A DNA stretch of 64,000 bases from Rhizobium cauense (lineage in GTDB: Bacteria; Pseudomonadota; Alphaproteobacteria; Rhizobiales; Rhizobiaceae). Shown piece after piece: positions 8,988 through 17,758 of the stretch. The translations under genes were made by a program, and so were the position numbers. Numbering within the stretch: the first letter of the stretch is position 1; the number at the start of each line of letters is the position of its first letter. Location of the stretch: the NCBI RefSeq assembly GCF_019511525.1, contig NZ_JAEUAT010000003.1, positions 186,001 to 250,000 on the forward strand, written 5' to 3'. Under the pieces are notes generated by a model. The model saw nothing but the letters and a program-made list of their open reading frames with translations. It had not been told where the DNA came from and ran no database searches.

Positions 8988-9239
8988 TCAGTTCAAGCAA
9001 AGCGCCCTTTTGGCAGCCAGGACATCCGCCAAGCCCTCATGCGGACCGTCGCCAATTTCACGCAAGACTTCATTGAGCGCCAAACCGAGCCAGTGCATCG
9101 CCCCCACCAGCTCGACATCTTCAGCCGCATGTTTTGCGTATGCGATCATGCGCGCCAGTGCGACGAGTTCATCCATCTCGTCAGAAGACCGCTCGCTGCT
9201 GCCTAGATCAATCGGGCTGTTGGCCGACGCTGCACTCAT
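8988..9239 (-). CDS. Small protein of unknown function in the YcaO-TfuA operon
   Basis: An 83-residue protein, MSAASANSPIDLGSS to AAKRALCLN, mostly predicted helix with one cysteine four residues from the end. GAGGGAGAATAGAG gives a strong start. It lies about 110 bp downstream of TfuA on the same strand and is probably in the same transcript. It could be an accessory protein or a substrate of the YcaO-TfuA pair, but I see no typical leader-core architecture, so that remains speculation. Confidence 0.6.
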   Translation of the reverse strand: MSAASANSPIDLGSSERSSDEMDELVALARMIAYAKHAAEDVELVGAMHWLGLALNEVLREIGDGPHEGLADVLAAKRALCLN

Positions 9240-9351
9240 CTCTATTCTCCCTCGAACAGGGGAATAATATTAAGCAGGCGCGAGAAATGCCCGTGAAATG
9301 CCCGTGACACACTCTATTGTTGCATTTCAGGCAGTGCCGTCCGGCTTTCTG

Positions 9352-10044
9352 TCACGCAGACCGGACAAAGGTCTCATTGAATTGCCAACTGAGATCGCCC
9401 TCAGGAGCGTCCTCAGCTGCCCGCACGGCCTCAATGAGGGCGAGGGCATCCTCTCGCTTTTGATCAACCTCGTTTTTCCGCAAAAACTGCAGCAATTCCT
9501 GCCTATCAATGCCTGGGAGATCAGTATGCGCAACGATCGTTGGCCAGGTTCGTCCCTTGAAGAACTGCTTTCCTGCGGTGCTTTCGAGTGCCAGCCGGAC
9601 CGGAGCTGACAGTTCACCACGAGCCTCCAGCTTGTCGAGGGTTGATCGAACGTTGACGAGGGGAACAGTCAACGCCTTGTACCCCAACTCTTGAGGCGCA
9701 TGGAGGAGCGCCACGTCTGCGTCGTCAACAGTTGTCCCCGCAGCATACTCTGCGTAGATCCGCCCTACGCCAACCATGCCGTAAACGCCGCATTCGGCCG
9801 CGCGCAGTGCACCCATGCTTGCTGCGCCGAACACACGAACGGGCCGTGACAAGGCATAGAGAATTTCCTTGTGCCAGACGGGCGCGGTATATTCGAAACC
9901 ACCATCAACGATGCCGATCACACGCGCGCCTGCCTGCACAGCCGTCAAGACATCCCCTTGCACCGCAGGCGGGTATATCGTGATTTCATCACTGACCAGG
10001 TGTTTCGCATCGGGGAGGCTTGGTCCGACAAAAACGACTTTCAC
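9352..10044 (-). CDS. TfuA-like protein, YcaO partner
   Basis: A 230-aa TfuA-family protein, named after the trifolitoxin-associated gene of Rhizobium. The family motifs KVVFVGPSLP, YPPAVQGDV and VFGAASMGALRAAEC are all present. In studied systems TfuA works with a YcaO enzyme to introduce thioamides into peptides or proteins, probably by delivering sulfur. Its ATG overlaps the YcaO stop codon (ATGA), so the two are translationally coupled. No other RiPP genes such as a dehydrogenase or exporter are nearby. Confidence 0.9.
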   Translation of the reverse strand: MKVVFVGPSLPDAKHLVSDEITIYPPAVQGDVLTAVQAGARVIGIVDGGFEYTAPVWHKEILYALSRPVRVFGAASMGALRAAECGVYGMVGVGRIYAEYAAGTTVDDADVALLHAPQELGYKALTVPLVNVRSTLDKLEARGELSAPVRLALESTAGKQFFKGRTWPTIVAHTDLPGIDRQELLQFLRKNEVDQKREDALALIEAVRAAEDAPEGDLSWQFNETFVRSA

Positions 10045-11231
10045 GAGAAGATCGCCCTTGTCACCGCCCGGGGACCGAAACTCCGCGCTCGCGCGCCTTC
10101 GGGGTTTTCCAGATCAGGAATGAAGACCTTCACCACCTGGAACGGAAGATCGCGCGCACTGAGCGGTAGGGCAATCACAGGAGCGATCTGCCGCAGACGC
10201 AGCGCGTCAAGAACCAGATTAATTTGCTCCCTGATAGGGTGCTCCGGTACACCGGGGATCTCGTCGCGAACGACATGAACTGCATCAAGCGCACGCAATG
10301 TCGAAGCAGGAACCGGTCTGTCGAACGCCTCGGGCGTGAGATCGTCGCGGGCACCGCTAATGTATGTGATCCGGGACTGGATCGCTTCGGTGATGGCGCG
10401 GATAGCTGCACGAACAGGCGAAAGATGCGCCCCACTACCACCTGTCACCTCTACGAAGCGGATGCCATCATTGCGCGGTTTTCGAGGTCCGAGTACCGCG
10501 GTGATGCAGGGGACAGCTATGTCGCTGGTCATGTCAAACAGGCGAATAGCAAGTCCGGCCAGTTCAACTTTGCGGACGAGTTCGTCCAATTCAGGGCTCC
10601 CGAAGGCCACTGGATCGACACAGCGCGCAAGCCGGTCCTCCTCAGGGCCAATTTGCCAGAGGCAATATGCATCGCGTTCGATACGTTCAAGCACGGCGTG
10701 CAGGATGGCTTCCTGCTGTGTGTTGCCGGAGGCAAGGCCGTCCGAAGACATCCAAAAACGGTTACGGGCCGTTCGATCGAGAAGTACCGCTTCGAAGGGT
10801 ACATAGATTTCTCGCTCTGTTAGCAGATCCGTCCCAAGCACCCAGTCGATCTCTTCCTCGATGGCAACATCCATTTCGCCGCGCCCGACAAGACAATCAA
10901 GCCTGTCGAATAGAAGGCCCCGTTCCCGCAGTTCGTGAGCGGTCGTTCTAACCTTGCGAACCGCCGGACAACTGGCGACGACCCTCTCCAAGGCTTCCAT
11001 AACAGCAGAGGCCCGCGCATCGTCGTCCGTCAAACCCTTACCCTGGGCAATTGCAATCGATCGCCCGTTCGGGACATAGGCACACCATACGGGGACGCCG
11101 ATACTGTCGAGGCCAGTGTGGCGTGCCACGCGGGTTATTCCGAAATCAGCCAGGACGGGTGCAACGCGAGCCAGGGTCTCTGACGACGAGACCAAACGAT
11201 CGGAATTTGAAACAGGTCGCAGATTGCTCAA
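10041..11231 (-). CDS. YcaO-domain protein (predicted thioamide-forming cyclodehydratase type)
   Basis: A 396-aa YcaO enzyme; family members activate a backbone amide with ATP to form azolines or, with TfuA, thioamides. ATP-binding signatures are visible: SAVMEALERV (about residues 75-84), a second conserved Glu region in AILHAVLERIERDA, and a C-terminal VTGGSGAHLSPVRAAIRAITEAIQ segment split over several helices. The start is a TTG at 11231 with a weak ribosome binding site, so the N-terminus is uncertain. It follows an XRE regulator by 78 bp and overlaps TfuA by 4 bp. The substrate is unknown. Confidence 0.9.
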   Translation of the reverse strand: MSNLRPVSNSDRLVSSSETLARVAPVLADFGITRVARHTGLDSIGVPVWCAYVPNGRSIAIAQGKGLTDDDARASAVMEALERVVASCPAVRKVRTTAHELRERGLLFDRLDCLVGRGEMDVAIEEEIDWVLGTDLLTEREIYVPFEAVLLDRTARNRFWMSSDGLASGNTQQEAILHAVLERIERDAYCLWQIGPEEDRLARCVDPVAFGSPELDELVRKVELAGLAIRLFDMTSDIAVPCITAVLGPRKPRNDGIRFVEVTGGSGAHLSPVRAAIRAITEAIQSRITYISGARDDLTPEAFDRPVPASTLRALDAVHVVRDEIPGVPEHPIREQINLVLDALRLRQIAPVIALPLSARDLPFQVVKVFIPDLENPEGARARSFGPRAVTRAIFS

Positions 11232-11309
11232 CGCCGCGTCTCAGACCATAGCACGGGTCCGGTTGGGGGCAGACATCCCTGCCTAGACACCACGAGACGA
11301 AGCATTTGC

Positions 11310-11753
11310 CTACCCCCGTGTATCGTCCCCATGCTCCCAACCCTCATGTGCATCCGTGCCCGATTGATTGTTGCCGAGGCTTCTTGCAAGTGCGAGCAGC
11401 TTTCGGCGGATATTCGGATCTTCGATCGCAATGAAGGCCCGGGTCAATGCCAACCCTTCCTTCGACGCTATGAAATGCGCGACTTCATCTGTGTCGGCGC
11501 TTAGACGCAGGCCCGCCGTGTGCGGCTGCTCGTCATCGAAAAAAAAGCCCACGGGAACTCCGAGCACTTCGGCAATCCGCTGTAGCCGGCCAGCGCCGAT
11601 GCGGTTTACACCTTTCTCGTACTTCTGGAGTTGCTGAAAGGTTATGCCCAAACATTGCGACAGGCTTACCTGACTCATGCCAAGTAACTTCCGTCTGACC
11701 CTGACACGTTCGCCCACATAGGCATCAATGGCGCTCGGCGTTTTGGCTTTCAT
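11310..11753 (-). CDS. XRE-family transcriptional regulator, PraR-like
   Basis: A 147-aa protein with an N-terminal Cro/CI HTH (about residues 12-68). Its segment SQCLGITFQQLQKYEKG followed by NRIGAGRLQRIAEVL is characteristic of the PraR-like rhizobial group. The C-terminal half has the short conserved segment SKEGLALTRAFIAI. The start at 11753 is chosen because the paralogue at 15332-15784 begins at the same position and ACGGGGCTGCT precedes the ATG. It heads the YcaO-TfuA operon and may regulate it. PraR itself is involved in rhizobial quorum sensing and biofilm control. Confidence 0.87.
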   Translation of the reverse strand: MKAKTPSAIDAYVGERVRVRRKLLGMSQVSLSQCLGITFQQLQKYEKGVNRIGAGRLQRIAEVLGVPVGFFFDDEQPHTAGLRLSADTDEVAHFIASKEGLALTRAFIAIEDPNIRRKLLALARSLGNNQSGTDAHEGWEHGDDTRG

Positions 11754-12180
11754 AGCAGCCCCGTTTTCTCGTGTCAGACTGGTATTATTGCGACGTCGGT
11801 CCAAAATACAACCGAGAGTAAATTATTTCAAGAAGCTAATTGCTCATCTGTTGCGATTCTTCAAAGTATCCTGCCGCTATATATCAGGCACATCTACTAC
11901 TTAAAGATAGCGGCACAGCGCGTGAAACCAACTCTTCGTTGTGTCACGTTGATTTCACACGCACATCCAGACTTTTGAGCCTATCGTCTTTTCACGGCTA
12001 TGTTGAACCTTGACGCCGACGAGTTCCACGCGAACGCCGTTGGAGCAGGGATTTTTTAGTTGGACTGAGCAATACGTAGGGCTTCGGTCGATAACGTCTC
12101 GGTTGTCACCAAAACGTGCACTTGCTCAATAACATCAACATTTCAGCACTTTATGTGCCGCACGACCGGAGACAAGGGCC
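11754..12180. other. Divergent promoter region
   Basis: No gene is visible. The stretch is unusually AT-rich between about 11805 and 11915 and should hold the promoters of the XRE operon (minus) and of the small gene at 12181 (plus). Confidence 0.45.
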
Positions 12181-12378
12181 ATGGAACTACGTTCGATAGA
12201 AATCAGTCACGCCGACCGACTTTCCGCCTGCCGTGAAAAGATCGAGGAAGCCGTATACCAGATCATTCATGCCGAAAATCTGCCTGACTTCTCGCCGACT
12301 GAGATCGCAATGGCAATCGCAGATATTGCCGATGACTACATTCTCGCGGCCTCAAGGAAGCGCGCAGCGACGCATTGA
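12181..12378 (+). CDS. Small hypothetical protein, 65 aa
   Basis: A 65-residue, mainly helical acidic protein, with MELRSIEISHADRL at the start and AIADIADDYILAAS near the end. GGAGACAAGGGCC precedes the ATG, giving a good start. It is convergent with the DUF4239 gene. I do not recognise the family. Confidence 0.55.
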   Translation: MELRSIEISHADRLSACREKIEEAVYQIIHAENLPDFSPTEIAMAIADIADDYILAASRKRAATH

Positions 12379-12405
12379 TCAACGCCCACCGCCGCAAAGG
12401 GGAGG

Positions 12406-13167
12406 TCAACCGTGCCCCATGCGCGCGAGCGCGATCCGAAGCGGTTCGTCTGATACGTAGATCAGGCCCCCATAGGGATAGGCCATATCGTTGATGATGA
12501 AGACCGCGCCTCCGACGGAAAGCGCGCACACGATGACGATCGAGATCACCGTGGCGTTGTAGGGCGATAGCAGTCCGAACGTCAAAAAGATCAGGACGAG
12601 CCATGACGAGAGCACGACCAGGAATGCGGTCGGCAATCCCTCGTTTCCGGTTTCGAGGACCAGCCAATGCGCCTCGGCGATTGCTCCGCTGACTTCCAAT
12701 GCGCGCGCCTTGAGGAGGCCTTGTACCTCGCTTACTGGAACAAGCGCTCTGAGGACCCTCTGGACGGATTCGACGCCCACATCCTCTGACGCCTCGGCCG
12801 CAAGGACATCGCCGGTCGCTCCACTCCAACCCTGGTCGATACGGCCTCCGACCAGTCTGACAAGCCGGTCTCGCACATCCGCTGTCTCAGGACCATACTG
12901 GGCCAACACACGGTCAAGGAGCACAAGTCGGGCGGCCGACGTCTTGAGTTCGGTTTCCGCCTCATCAAAAGTTGTCTTGGCAGATGCAACAAGGAAGCCG
13001 ATGGCCAGCGCCGAAAGAGTCCCAACGACCGCAGTCGCGAGCTTGATGGCGTCCTTCGAGTCCTCGGAAAGGTGATGTTCTGGAAGACGCCGGCTGATCC
13101 ACACGCCAACCAGAGTGGCGCATGCCAGCAACACTGCGATGAGCCCCCCAGTTGCCAGTGCCATCAT
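12406..13167 (-). CDS. DUF4239-like integral membrane protein
   Basis: About 253 aa with two N-terminal membrane helices (about residues 4-25 and 46-65), a soluble middle of about 100 residues and two C-terminal helices (about 180-200 and 207-227). This 2+2 layout with a helical loop is that of the DUF4239 (bestrophin-like) family, whose function in bacteria is not settled. ATGs at 13167 and 13164 are both possible; a longer start at 13209 is less likely because its extra 14 residues are strongly basic. Confidence 0.7.
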   Translation of the reverse strand: MMALATGGLIAVLLACATLVGVWISRRLPEHHLSEDSKDAIKLATAVVGTLSALAIGFLVASAKTTFDEAETELKTSAARLVLLDRVLAQYGPETADVRDRLVRLVGGRIDQGWSGATGDVLAAEASEDVGVESVQRVLRALVPVSEVQGLLKARALEVSGAIAEAHWLVLETGNEGLPTAFLVVLSSWLVLIFLTFGLLSPYNATVISIVIVCALSVGGAVFIINDMAYPYGGLIYVSDEPLRIALARMGHG

Positions 13168-13270
13168 GATAGGTTCTCGCCAATGACGGCGACATCGAAC
13201 TGAAATCATCGCATTTCGTCAAGAGCAGCGTATGAGACGGTTTGGTTTGTCAGCGACTGAGGAACAAACG

Positions 13271-13306
13271 AATTTCCGGGCGGTGCAAACGCACCACCCG
13301 GAAATT
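13271..13306. terminator. Strong hairpin, likely terminator
   Basis: AATTTCCGGG and CCCGGAAATT flank a second paired segment GGTGC-AAAC-GCACC, with one mismatch between them. The 16-bp stem lies downstream of the small membrane protein gene at 13379-13711 and would end that transcript. Confidence 0.7.
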
Positions 13307-13378
13307 GACTTCTTAGGGCGCTGTGATCGAGTTAAGCGACCGGCGCAATGTTAGCGCCGGGAGCTCACATCGGTACAC

Positions 13379-13711
13379 TTACTGTGCCGGCGTAGTACCG
13401 GTCGACGGAGCAGCCGGTGCTGGTGCTGGCGCTGCCGGCTCTACCGACGGAGCGACTGGTTCTACCGGAGGCTTCATCGGTTCAGTTTGCGTCGTGGAGG
13501 CTGTCGGGTTCGGGTCGGTGCCCGGACGGTCAAACCATTCGGTGATCGCAAAAGCGGCGACAAGCATTACTGCAATCGCAGCAACCCACCCGATCCAGGC
13601 GTTCGAACCGCGCGTCAGAGGCCTGGTGGTCATATCACGATCCAGGTTCTTCGTGCTCAGGTCACGGTCCAGGTTGGGGACGCGATTGGGGTCATTCGGG
13701 TCGTATGTCAT
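13379..13711 (-). CDS. Small membrane protein with Pro/Ala-rich tail
   Basis: A 110-aa protein. A polar N-terminus with repeated NLDRDLS/NLDRDMT units is followed by one membrane helix (about residues 39-56, IGWVAAIAVMLVAAFAI) and a long Pro-, Ala-, Thr- and Glu-rich C-terminal tail, probably periplasmic. Proteins of this shape are common in rhizobia and unassigned. GGAGAAAGTGAC before the ATG at 13711 fixes the start, although the frame is open much further upstream. Confidence 0.7.
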   Translation of the reverse strand: MTYDPNDPNRVPNLDRDLSTKNLDRDMTTRPLTRGSNAWIGWVAAIAVMLVAAFAITEWFDRPGTDPNPTASTTQTEPMKPPVEPVAPSVEPAAPAPAPAAPSTGTTPAQ

Positions 13712-14057
13712 GTCACTTTCTCCTCTCTGATGGGAGGGAAATGAATGATTTCCATCTTTGTTCCACCCTCCGGTTGTCCCTCGAACCCGCGGCAACTGCA
13801 TTTCGAAGCGACATATCCGATGTGGCACTGGCCTATATAGGACGCACAAGGATCCGTGCAGGAAAAGCACGGCCCCTCTGACCAGGTCGCATCGGGGCGC
13901 CGGACATTGGATCGTTAGCACACCGCGCGTAGGTATGATCTCATGAGACGCGAAAACGCCGGAGCACGCGTATACCGTTCTCAACCCGCAGGCTGACTAT
14001 TCACGCCTGGCAACAAAATCTGTATCAAGGCGACGTGAGCCGCGAACTGGAACCGCC
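13712..14057. other. Divergent promoter region upstream of pepT
   Basis: I see no gene. The interval separates the small membrane protein (minus) and pepT (plus) and should carry both promoters; I could not identify specific sites. Confidence 0.4.
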
Positions 14058-15290
14058 ATGACCGATACCGTCCTTGATCGCTTTCTTCGCTACGTCGTGA
14101 TCGACACCCAGTCGGATCCGGCGTCGCCAACCCAGCCCTCAACGGTGAAGCAGAAGGATCTCGGCCGGGTGCTGGTCGAGGAATTGCTTGCGATCGGTAT
14201 CTCGGATGCCCACCTGGACGAACACGGGTACGTCTATGCGACAGTTCCCTCGAACGTCGAGAAGGACGTTCCGGTCATCTGCTTCTGCTCGCATATGGAT
14301 ACCGCGCCTGATTTCACCGGGACGAACGTTCGGCCACAGATCGTACGCAACTACCAGGGCGGTGACATTCAACTGACCGGAGACAAGAAACAGGTCATTC
14401 GAGCCAGCGAAAACCCCGCGCTCGCCGATCAGATCGGAAACGACATTGTCACGACCGACGGCACAACGTTGCTTGGCGCCGACGACAAGGCCGGTATCGC
14501 CGAGATCATGAGTGCGGCACAGATCCTGATGCAGGACGCAAATATCAAGCACGGCACGATCAAGCTGCTTTTCACGCCGGACGAGGAGATCGGTCGGGGC
14601 GTCGACAAGGTCGATCTCAAAAAGCTCGGGGCACAGTTTGCCTATACGATGGACGGTGAGACTGCCGGCCACATCGAGGACGAGACATTCTCCGCCGACG
14701 GCGTGGAGATCCAAATCAAGGGCGTTGCCATCCATCCGGGATTTGCCAAGGGCAAGATGGAAAATGCCATCAAGATTGCCGGAACGATCATCGACCGTCT
14801 GCCAAAGGATCTCGCACCAGAGACGACGGAGGGGCGGCAGGGCTTTCTCCACCCGACTGACCTGACCGGTTCGATGGAAAAGGCGTCGCTGAGCTTTATA
14901 GTTCGCGATTTCGACGAGGCAGGCCTTGTCGACAAGGAGAAGCTCCTTGAAGGGATCGTGAAAGAGGTGATGAAGGAATATCCAGGCTCCACCTACGCAT
15001 TCAAGGTCAAGCAGCAATACCGCAATATGAAAGTCGTTCTGGACCGTCATCCGGAGATCGTCGAGTACGCAGTCGAGGCTATCCGTCGCGCCGGAATGTC
15101 ACCGGTCCGCGGTAGCATACGCGGCGGCACTGACGGCTCGCGGCTCTCCTTCATGGGGCTGCCATGCCCGAACATCTTTGCCGGGGGCCACGCATTCCAC
15201 TCGCCTCGCGAATGGATCAGCCGTCAGGACATGGAAAAGGCGGTCGCTACCCTGGTAGAGCTCTCAAAAGTGTGGGCTGAGAGAGCGTAA
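14058..15290 (+). CDS. pepT: Peptidase T (tripeptide aminopeptidase)
   Basis: At 410 aa this matches PepT, a cytoplasmic M20 metallopeptidase that removes the N-terminal residue from tripeptides. The two-zinc site is complete: SHMDTAPD (His79, Asp81), GADDKAG (Asp142), the catalytic pair TPDEEIG (Glu176, Glu177), and the C-terminal ligand in GGHAFHSPREW. SIRGGTDGSRLSF is the typical dimerisation/lid segment. It is a stand-alone gene, convergent with the XRE gene that follows. Confidence 0.95.
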   Translation: MTDTVLDRFLRYVVIDTQSDPASPTQPSTVKQKDLGRVLVEELLAIGISDAHLDEHGYVYATVPSNVEKDVPVICFCSHMDTAPDFTGTNVRPQIVRNYQGGDIQLTGDKKQVIRASENPALADQIGNDIVTTDGTTLLGADDKAGIAEIMSAAQILMQDANIKHGTIKLLFTPDEEIGRGVDKVDLKKLGAQFAYTMDGETAGHIEDETFSADGVEIQIKGVAIHPGFAKGKMENAIKIAGTIIDRLPKDLAPETTEGRQGFLHPTDLTGSMEKASLSFIVRDFDEAGLVDKEKLLEGIVKEVMKEYPGSTYAFKVKQQYRNMKVVLDRHPEIVEYAVEAIRRAGMSPVRGSIRGGTDGSRLSFMGLPCPNIFAGGHAFHSPREWISRQDMEKAVATLVELSKVWAERA

Positions 15291-15331
15291 GGGGCGCACA
15301 ACAGCCAGCGGATCAGCTCCGACCTTGCCGC

Positions 15332-15784
15332 TCAGACGAAGGTTTCGCCCGGTTTGAGGGACTCAACTGCTATGTCACGACCTTCCTGCGCTTGTGCCAT
15401 GGCCTTGACCAGGGCCACGATCTTCTCGCGCAGTTGCGTATCGGTGATCTTCAAGAAGGCACGATTGAGCGCCAGGCCTTCCTTGGAATGCAGGAATTCT
15501 GCAACGGGATCCGCAGTCGCGGCAACATCGAGGATCGCGGGCGGGAGTGTATCGGAGTCATTCTGCTGGAAGAAGAAACTTGGAGAAGTGCTCAGCACTT
15601 CGGCAATGCGTTGCAATCGACTGGCGCCAATCCGGTTAAGGCCCTTTTCGTATTTTTGAACCTGCTGGAATGTAACACCTATCTGATCGGCCAATCGTTC
15701 CTGGCTGAGACCTAAGAGCTGCCTACGCATCCTTACACGAGATCCGACGTAGGTATCGATGGCATTCGGAGTCTTTGCATTCAT
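15332..15784 (-). CDS. XRE-family regulator, paralogue of the gene at 11310-11753
   Basis: A 150-aa PraR-like XRE regulator. Its HTH and following helix (ADQIGVTFQQVQKYEKG, NRIGASRLQRIAEVL) are nearly the same as in the 11310-11753 protein, as is the SKEGLALNRAFL segment in the C-terminal half. The start at ATG 15784 is placed by alignment with that paralogue (MNAKTPNAIDTYVG versus MKAKTPSAIDAYVG); an ATG at 15799 would add five residues. No operon partner is evident. Confidence 0.87.
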   Translation of the reverse strand: MNAKTPNAIDTYVGSRVRMRRQLLGLSQERLADQIGVTFQQVQKYEKGLNRIGASRLQRIAEVLSTSPSFFFQQNDSDTLPPAILDVAATADPVAEFLHSKEGLALNRAFLKITDTQLREKIVALVKAMAQAQEGRDIAVESLKPGETFV

Positions 15785-15990
15785 CTTAAGCGTTTCCATG
15801 TGCTGGCCAGCGGCGACTTCGCCGAACTACCGGTATCGCACCCCTTAAATGTGTATTAGCTACCGACCGAATTCAATTGGTAGTTCCTCATAGCAAGATA
15901 ATATTTTCTGACAAGAACGTGACTTCAACCTGAACAGGTCGCCATCAGGCAGCACTTAACCACGGGCCGTCCATCATTGGACGACGCAAA

Positions 15991-16266
15991 CTAGCGGTTG
16001 AAGCGGATGGGCCGGATTTCGCGATGAACAATCTTCAAGGACTTGTCGGGCTGTATCATGTAGGTCTCCTCGACCTGGTGTCCCCATTGGTCAATAAAGT
16101 TGTGAGGGAAGGTCGACCCCGGTGGCGACTTTGCCAGTTTCGTACGCGGCTGGCCACCATAGGTGATGCTGCCGGGGATAGGATCCAGGCCCGGCGAGGA
16201 GAAATCCTTTGTGGTGCACCCGAATAGAGCAAGTGCACAGATCAATACGACAGCCACCTTATTCAT
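15991..16266 (-). CDS. Small lipoprotein, 91 aa
   Basis: The N-terminus MNKVAVVLICALALFGC is a typical lipoprotein signal with lipobox ALFGC, so the mature protein should begin at Cys17 and be anchored in a membrane. The rest is a short polar domain with GGQPRTKLAKSPPG and DQWGHQVEETY. No known family is recognised. It is a monocistronic gene of unknown role. Confidence 0.7.
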   Translation of the reverse strand: MNKVAVVLICALALFGCTTKDFSSPGLDPIPGSITYGGQPRTKLAKSPPGSTFPHNFIDQWGHQVEETYMIQPDKSLKIVHREIRPIRFNR

Positions 16267-16386
16267 CGCGTACTCGGGCCCTCGGCTTTGCTATCCATGG
16301 ATATATGCGACCGACGGCACGAGTACAGGTGGGTCAATTTGCTGGCGGCAGATTTCCTCGACCGCCACGCATGATTGGCCTGAAAG

Positions 16387-17553
16387 CTACACCAAATCCC
16401 GTTTGGCGAGATTGGCGATCAAAGCTCTGATCCCGAAAACCCAGGGAGAGCATTCCGTTGAGAGGCGAACGGTGTTGACCAGTGTTCCCAGCCCTGCCGA
16501 CGAGATTTCCACGACGTCGCCGATCTTATGGCTGAACCCCTGGTTCGGCGCGTCGCGATCCTGCGTGGGAGCAAAGAGTGTCCCGAGAAACAGCATGAAA
16601 CCGTCAGGGTACTGGTGATGGGCACCGCAGGTCTGCCGCACCAGATCCGTTGGATCGCGGCTGATCTTCGACATCGAACTCTTGCCGTGAAGGACAAAGC
16701 CATCCGCGCCCGTTACCTTCAGATCAAGCTCGGCCTGGCGCACGTCATCCAGACTGTAGCTCTCATCGAACAGGCGAATGAATGGACCGATCGAGCAGGA
16801 TGCGTTGTTGTCCTTCGCCTTGCCAAGCAGGAGCGCCGAGCGTCCTTCGACATCGCGCAGATTGACGTCATTGCCAAGCGTTGCGCCCTTGATCTCTCCG
16901 CGGCTGTTGACCGCGAGGACAATTTCTGGCTCCGGGTTATTCCAAGTCGAGATCGGGTGCAGGCCGACGTCTGCGCCCCAACCAACGGACGAAAGGACCG
17001 GGGCCTTGGTGAACACCTCTGCGTCAGGTCCAATCCCCACTTCCAGATATTGGGACCAGATACCCTCCTCGATGAGGGCCTGCTTGACCTTTGCGGCCTC
17101 CGGCGAGCCTGCCTTCAGATTGTTGAGACTGCCACCGATCAGTGTGCTGACGCGCTCGCGGATTGCCGCAGCCCGATCCGGATTGCCTGCTGCCTTCTCC
17201 TCGATCACCCGCTCGATCATCGACTGTGCAAAGGTCACGCCGCATGCCTTGATGGCCTGAAGGTCGGCCGGGGCAAGAAGATGTACACGCGACATGTCTG
17301 GTGTGCCAATTCCGGCTGCAACAACGTCCTCCAACGCGCCAAGCACGGAACCGCGCGCAGAGCGTGCGAGGAGGGCCGGGTCAGCCTCATCAAGAAGCGC
17401 GCTCATCGTCGGCACCGCTTTCGATGTGATGTCGACCAACTGGCCATCGCGCACCACAACGACGGCAGGGCCCTGGACATCGGGGTTCCAGGCGCGACCG
17501 ACAAACAAACCGCCCTTGGCGGCAGAATCCAGAAGAGTGTAAGACATCGACAT
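16387..17553 (-). CDS. xylX: 2-keto-3-deoxy-sugar-acid dehydratase, FAH family (XylX-like)
   Basis: A 388-aa member of the fumarylacetoacetate hydrolase superfamily. It follows Caulobacter XylX closely: LLAPADLQAIKACGVTF, SQYLEVGIGPDAEVFTKAPVLSS split across a metal-binding region, HPISTWNNPEPE, and ATLGNDVNLRDVEGRSALLL. XylX converts 2-keto-3-deoxyxylonate to alpha-ketoglutarate semialdehyde in the Weimberg pathway; arabinonate-derived substrates are also possible. It lies downstream of the dehydratase gene, but a terminator at 17701-17730 separates the two, so it may have its own promoter. The start may be Met1 or Met3. Confidence 0.85.
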   Translation of the reverse strand: MSMSYTLLDSAAKGGLFVGRAWNPDVQGPAVVVVRDGQLVDITSKAVPTMSALLDEADPALLARSARGSVLGALEDVVAAGIGTPDMSRVHLLAPADLQAIKACGVTFAQSMIERVIEEKAAGNPDRAAAIRERVSTLIGGSLNNLKAGSPEAAKVKQALIEEGIWSQYLEVGIGPDAEVFTKAPVLSSVGWGADVGLHPISTWNNPEPEIVLAVNSRGEIKGATLGNDVNLRDVEGRSALLLGKAKDNNASCSIGPFIRLFDESYSLDDVRQAELDLKVTGADGFVLHGKSSMSKISRDPTDLVRQTCGAHHQYPDGFMLFLGTLFAPTQDRDAPNQGFSHKIGDVVEISSAGLGTLVNTVRLSTECSPWVFGIRALIANLAKRDLV

Positions 17554-17700
17554 GTTCCGTCACGCGAGCGATGGACGCGCTCAAGATGAAAAACGAACCG
17601 GCCGCCCTCCAACCCAGCGGCCGCGAAAATCGATCACAATAGATGCCGGACGGCAAGGTCGAACCTGAAGAAATCCAGTCCTCGTCCTGTCAAAAAAGAA

Positions 17701-17730
17701 CAGGCCCAATGCCAGAGGACATTGGGCCTG
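17701..17730 (-). terminator. Rho-independent terminator after xylD
   Basis: CAGGCCCAATG / CATTGGGCCTG, a perfect 11-bp stem with an 8-base loop. Read on the minus strand it is followed by TTCTTTTTTGAC, a good U-rich tail. It ends the xylD transcript before xylX. Confidence 0.85.
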
Positions 17731-17758
17731 ATGTCAGAGCAAGCAAGCTCGCAAGCGC

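Noticed and set aside
14139..15050. Long open frame (303 codons) on the strand opposite pepT
   Set aside because: It mirrors a clear PepT gene; high-GC genes give long antisense frames. No ribosome binding site and no family resemblance.
16528..17589. 353-codon frame opposite xylX
   Set aside because: Antisense shadow; the FAH-family match is on the minus strand.
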